This document shows, piece after piece, positions 5,498-6,469 of a stretch of DNA of 6,469 bases. This stretch comes from Bacillota bacterium. GTDB lineage: Bacteria > Bacillota > Bacilli > Alicyclobacillales > SLC66. Both the position numbers and the translations under genes were made by a program. The stretch is from NCBI GenBank assembly GCA_021846145.1, contig JAJZCJ010000188.1, positions 1 through 6,469 of the forward strand, given 5' to 3'. The notes below the pieces were generated by a model that made no database searches, was not told the DNA's origin, and saw only the letters and a program-made list of their open reading frames with translations. Numbering within the stretch: position 1 is the stretch's first letter; each line of letters begins with the position of its first letter.

Positions 5498-6430
5498 TTG
5501 CCCTTATTATGGAAAATATTTCTTTCCCTCGTGTTGGGACTCATTGTTTTCTTGACAGGTTTGCTCACATTGCGAAATGGACTGACAAGGCTTGCATCCA
5601 AACAAACAGAAAAATGGATCCAGCAATTTGTAAAAACCCCCTTTCGCGGGGTAGTCATCGGCATTATCGCCACACTCTTCACGCAATCCAGCGCAGCCGT
5701 CACGATCATCTCGATGGGGCTTGTCTCCGCAGGCGTGCTCGAATTTAGTGATACCATCGCCATTATTCTTGGTACCAACGTCGGCAGCACATTCACAGTG
5801 GGACTGCTGTCGCTAAATGTTGAGCGTATCGGTCCCTATGTACTCGCACTAGGACTGCTTTTGCTATTTCACAAACGCTTACGAGCCGTTGCGATTAGCA
5901 TCGCCGGATTTGGCGTGCTCTTTATCGGCTTCCATCTGATGACGAGCGCCGTCGTGCCAATCACCAAAACCCCATTGATCATTAACTGGTTAGTACAGGC
6001 AAAAAATCAACCTTGGTTCGGTTTGCTCGCAGGCACAATCGTGACGGCACTGATCGGCAGCAGTTCAGCCAGCACTGCGCTCACATTAGGACTCACCCAA
6101 AGCGGCGCATTGCCTCTGCTAGGAGCCGTCGCGGTGGTTTTTGGCAACAATATCGGCACCTGCATGACAGCGATACTTGCTAGTCTCGGCGGTTCCAGAG
6201 CGGTAAAGCGCGTAGCTGCCACCCATGTCCTATTAAATGTAGTAGGCGCACTGCTGTTCATGGTGTTCATTGCACCATTTACAGACCTCATCTTACACTT
6301 GTCATCAGACCCTGGCAGGCAAGTCTTTCTGGCTCATTTGTTGTTTAACGTCATTTCCTCGTGGATTGCCTACCCATTCGTCAAACAAATTGCAAAAGGC
6401 ATTGAGCATTTGTTGCCAGATCCACGTTAA
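5498..6430 (+). CDS. Na+/phosphate cotransporter family protein (NptA/YqeW-like, no PhoU domain)
   Basis: Integral membrane protein of 310 aa predicted to import phosphate with Na+, built from the two inverted Na_Pi_cotrans repeats. Repeat 1 carries FTQSSAAVT (61-69) and GTNVGSTFT (92-100); repeat 2 carries IGSSSASTAL (186-195) and GNNIGTCMT (216-224). These S/T/N-rich re-entrant motifs form the transport site in the family. ATHVLLNVVGA (241-251) and FLAHLLFNVISS (277-288) are the usual AHxLFN-type helices late in each half. Longer bacterial members (over 500 aa) end in a PhoU-like domain; this one stops after the membrane part, as does B. subtilis YqeW (about 307 aa). The TTG start is supported by GGGAGGGG at 5484-5491. 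It is transcribed divergently from the methyltransferase across a gap of under 100 nt with no convincing promoter or Pho box visible. The reaction is inferred from family membership. Confidence 0.93.
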   Translation: MPLLWKIFLSLVLGLIVFLTGLLTLRNGLTRLASKQTEKWIQQFVKTPFRGVVIGIIATLFTQSSAAVTIISMGLVSAGVLEFSDTIAIILGTNVGSTFTVGLLSLNVERIGPYVLALGLLLLFHKRLRAVAISIAGFGVLFIGFHLMTSAVVPITKTPLIINWLVQAKNQPWFGLLAGTIVTALIGSSSASTALTLGLTQSGALPLLGAVAVVFGNNIGTCMTAILASLGGSRAVKRVAATHVLLNVVGALLFMVFIAPFTDLILHLSSDPGRQVFLAHLLFNVISSWIAYPFVKQIAKGIEHLLPDPR

Positions 6431-6442
6431 TTGTCCCACCCC

Positions 6443-6469
6443 AAAAAAAGTGGAGACTCCATCAATTTC
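6443..6469. terminator. Probable left half of a terminator, cut by the window edge
   Basis: Twelve bases after the Na/Pi stop codon there is A7 followed by GTGGAGACTCC and then ATCAATTTC to the edge. An A-run plus a GC-rich arm is the left half expected of a two-way terminator between convergent genes; the pairing arm (GGAGTCTCCAC plus T's) would lie beyond 6469. A smaller bulged hairpin (GTCCCAC at 6433-6439 with GTGGAGAC at 6450-6457) is also possible but has no T-run. Confidence 0.4.

Overview
The window reads as a chromosomal segment of a Gram-positive Bacillota (Bacilli-type) bacterium. The reasons are strong Shine-Dalgarno sites with GTG and TTG starts, sigma-A type promoters, a U-tract terminator, a TnrA/GlnR-type operator, and proteins resembling Bacillus DefA, NrgA/AmtB, the YwbD/RlmI group and YqeW. 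An Alicyclobacillaceae-like source is possible, but this is only an impression from moderate base composition. Nothing in the window looks mobile: no transposase, integrase, tRNA, rRNA or CRISPR array.

Layout from the left, minus strand: a TVP38/TMEM64 (DedA-like) membrane protein whose C-terminus is cut by the window edge; def, peptide deformylase; and an NCS2-type nucleobase permease. Transcription runs permease, def, TVP38. There are only 10 nt between the permease stop and the first in-frame ATG of def, and about 57 to 63 nt between def and TVP38, so they are probably one transcript from a promoter near 2621-2648. Next comes the ammonium transporter gene amt, also on the minus strand, closed by an intrinsic terminator at 2647-2680. 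Then, still on the minus strand, a RlmI/YwbD-like 23S rRNA methyltransferase. On the plus strand, divergent from it, is a short Na+/phosphate cotransporter (YqeW-like). The right edge appears to enter a terminator.

The densest regulatory segment is the 113-nt gap between the methyltransferase and amt. It holds a 17-bp sequence fitting TGTNA-N7-TNACA (the TnrA/GlnR operator), a TTGACT-17-TATATT promoter and a 9-bp inverted repeat in the leader, followed by a strong ribosome binding site. The operator is centred about 51 bp upstream of the predicted transcription start, the spacing known for TnrA-activated promoters. amt is therefore probably switched on under nitrogen limitation. No glnK/PII gene follows it.

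Functionally this is a nutrient-uptake neighbourhood (ammonium, nucleobase, phosphate) mixed with two translation-related enzymes. I see no obviously new multi-gene system. The points most worth a second look are the amt control region, the atypical substrate-site residues of the NCS2 permease, and the repeated pattern of start codons that must be moved downstream to fit their ribosome binding sites.
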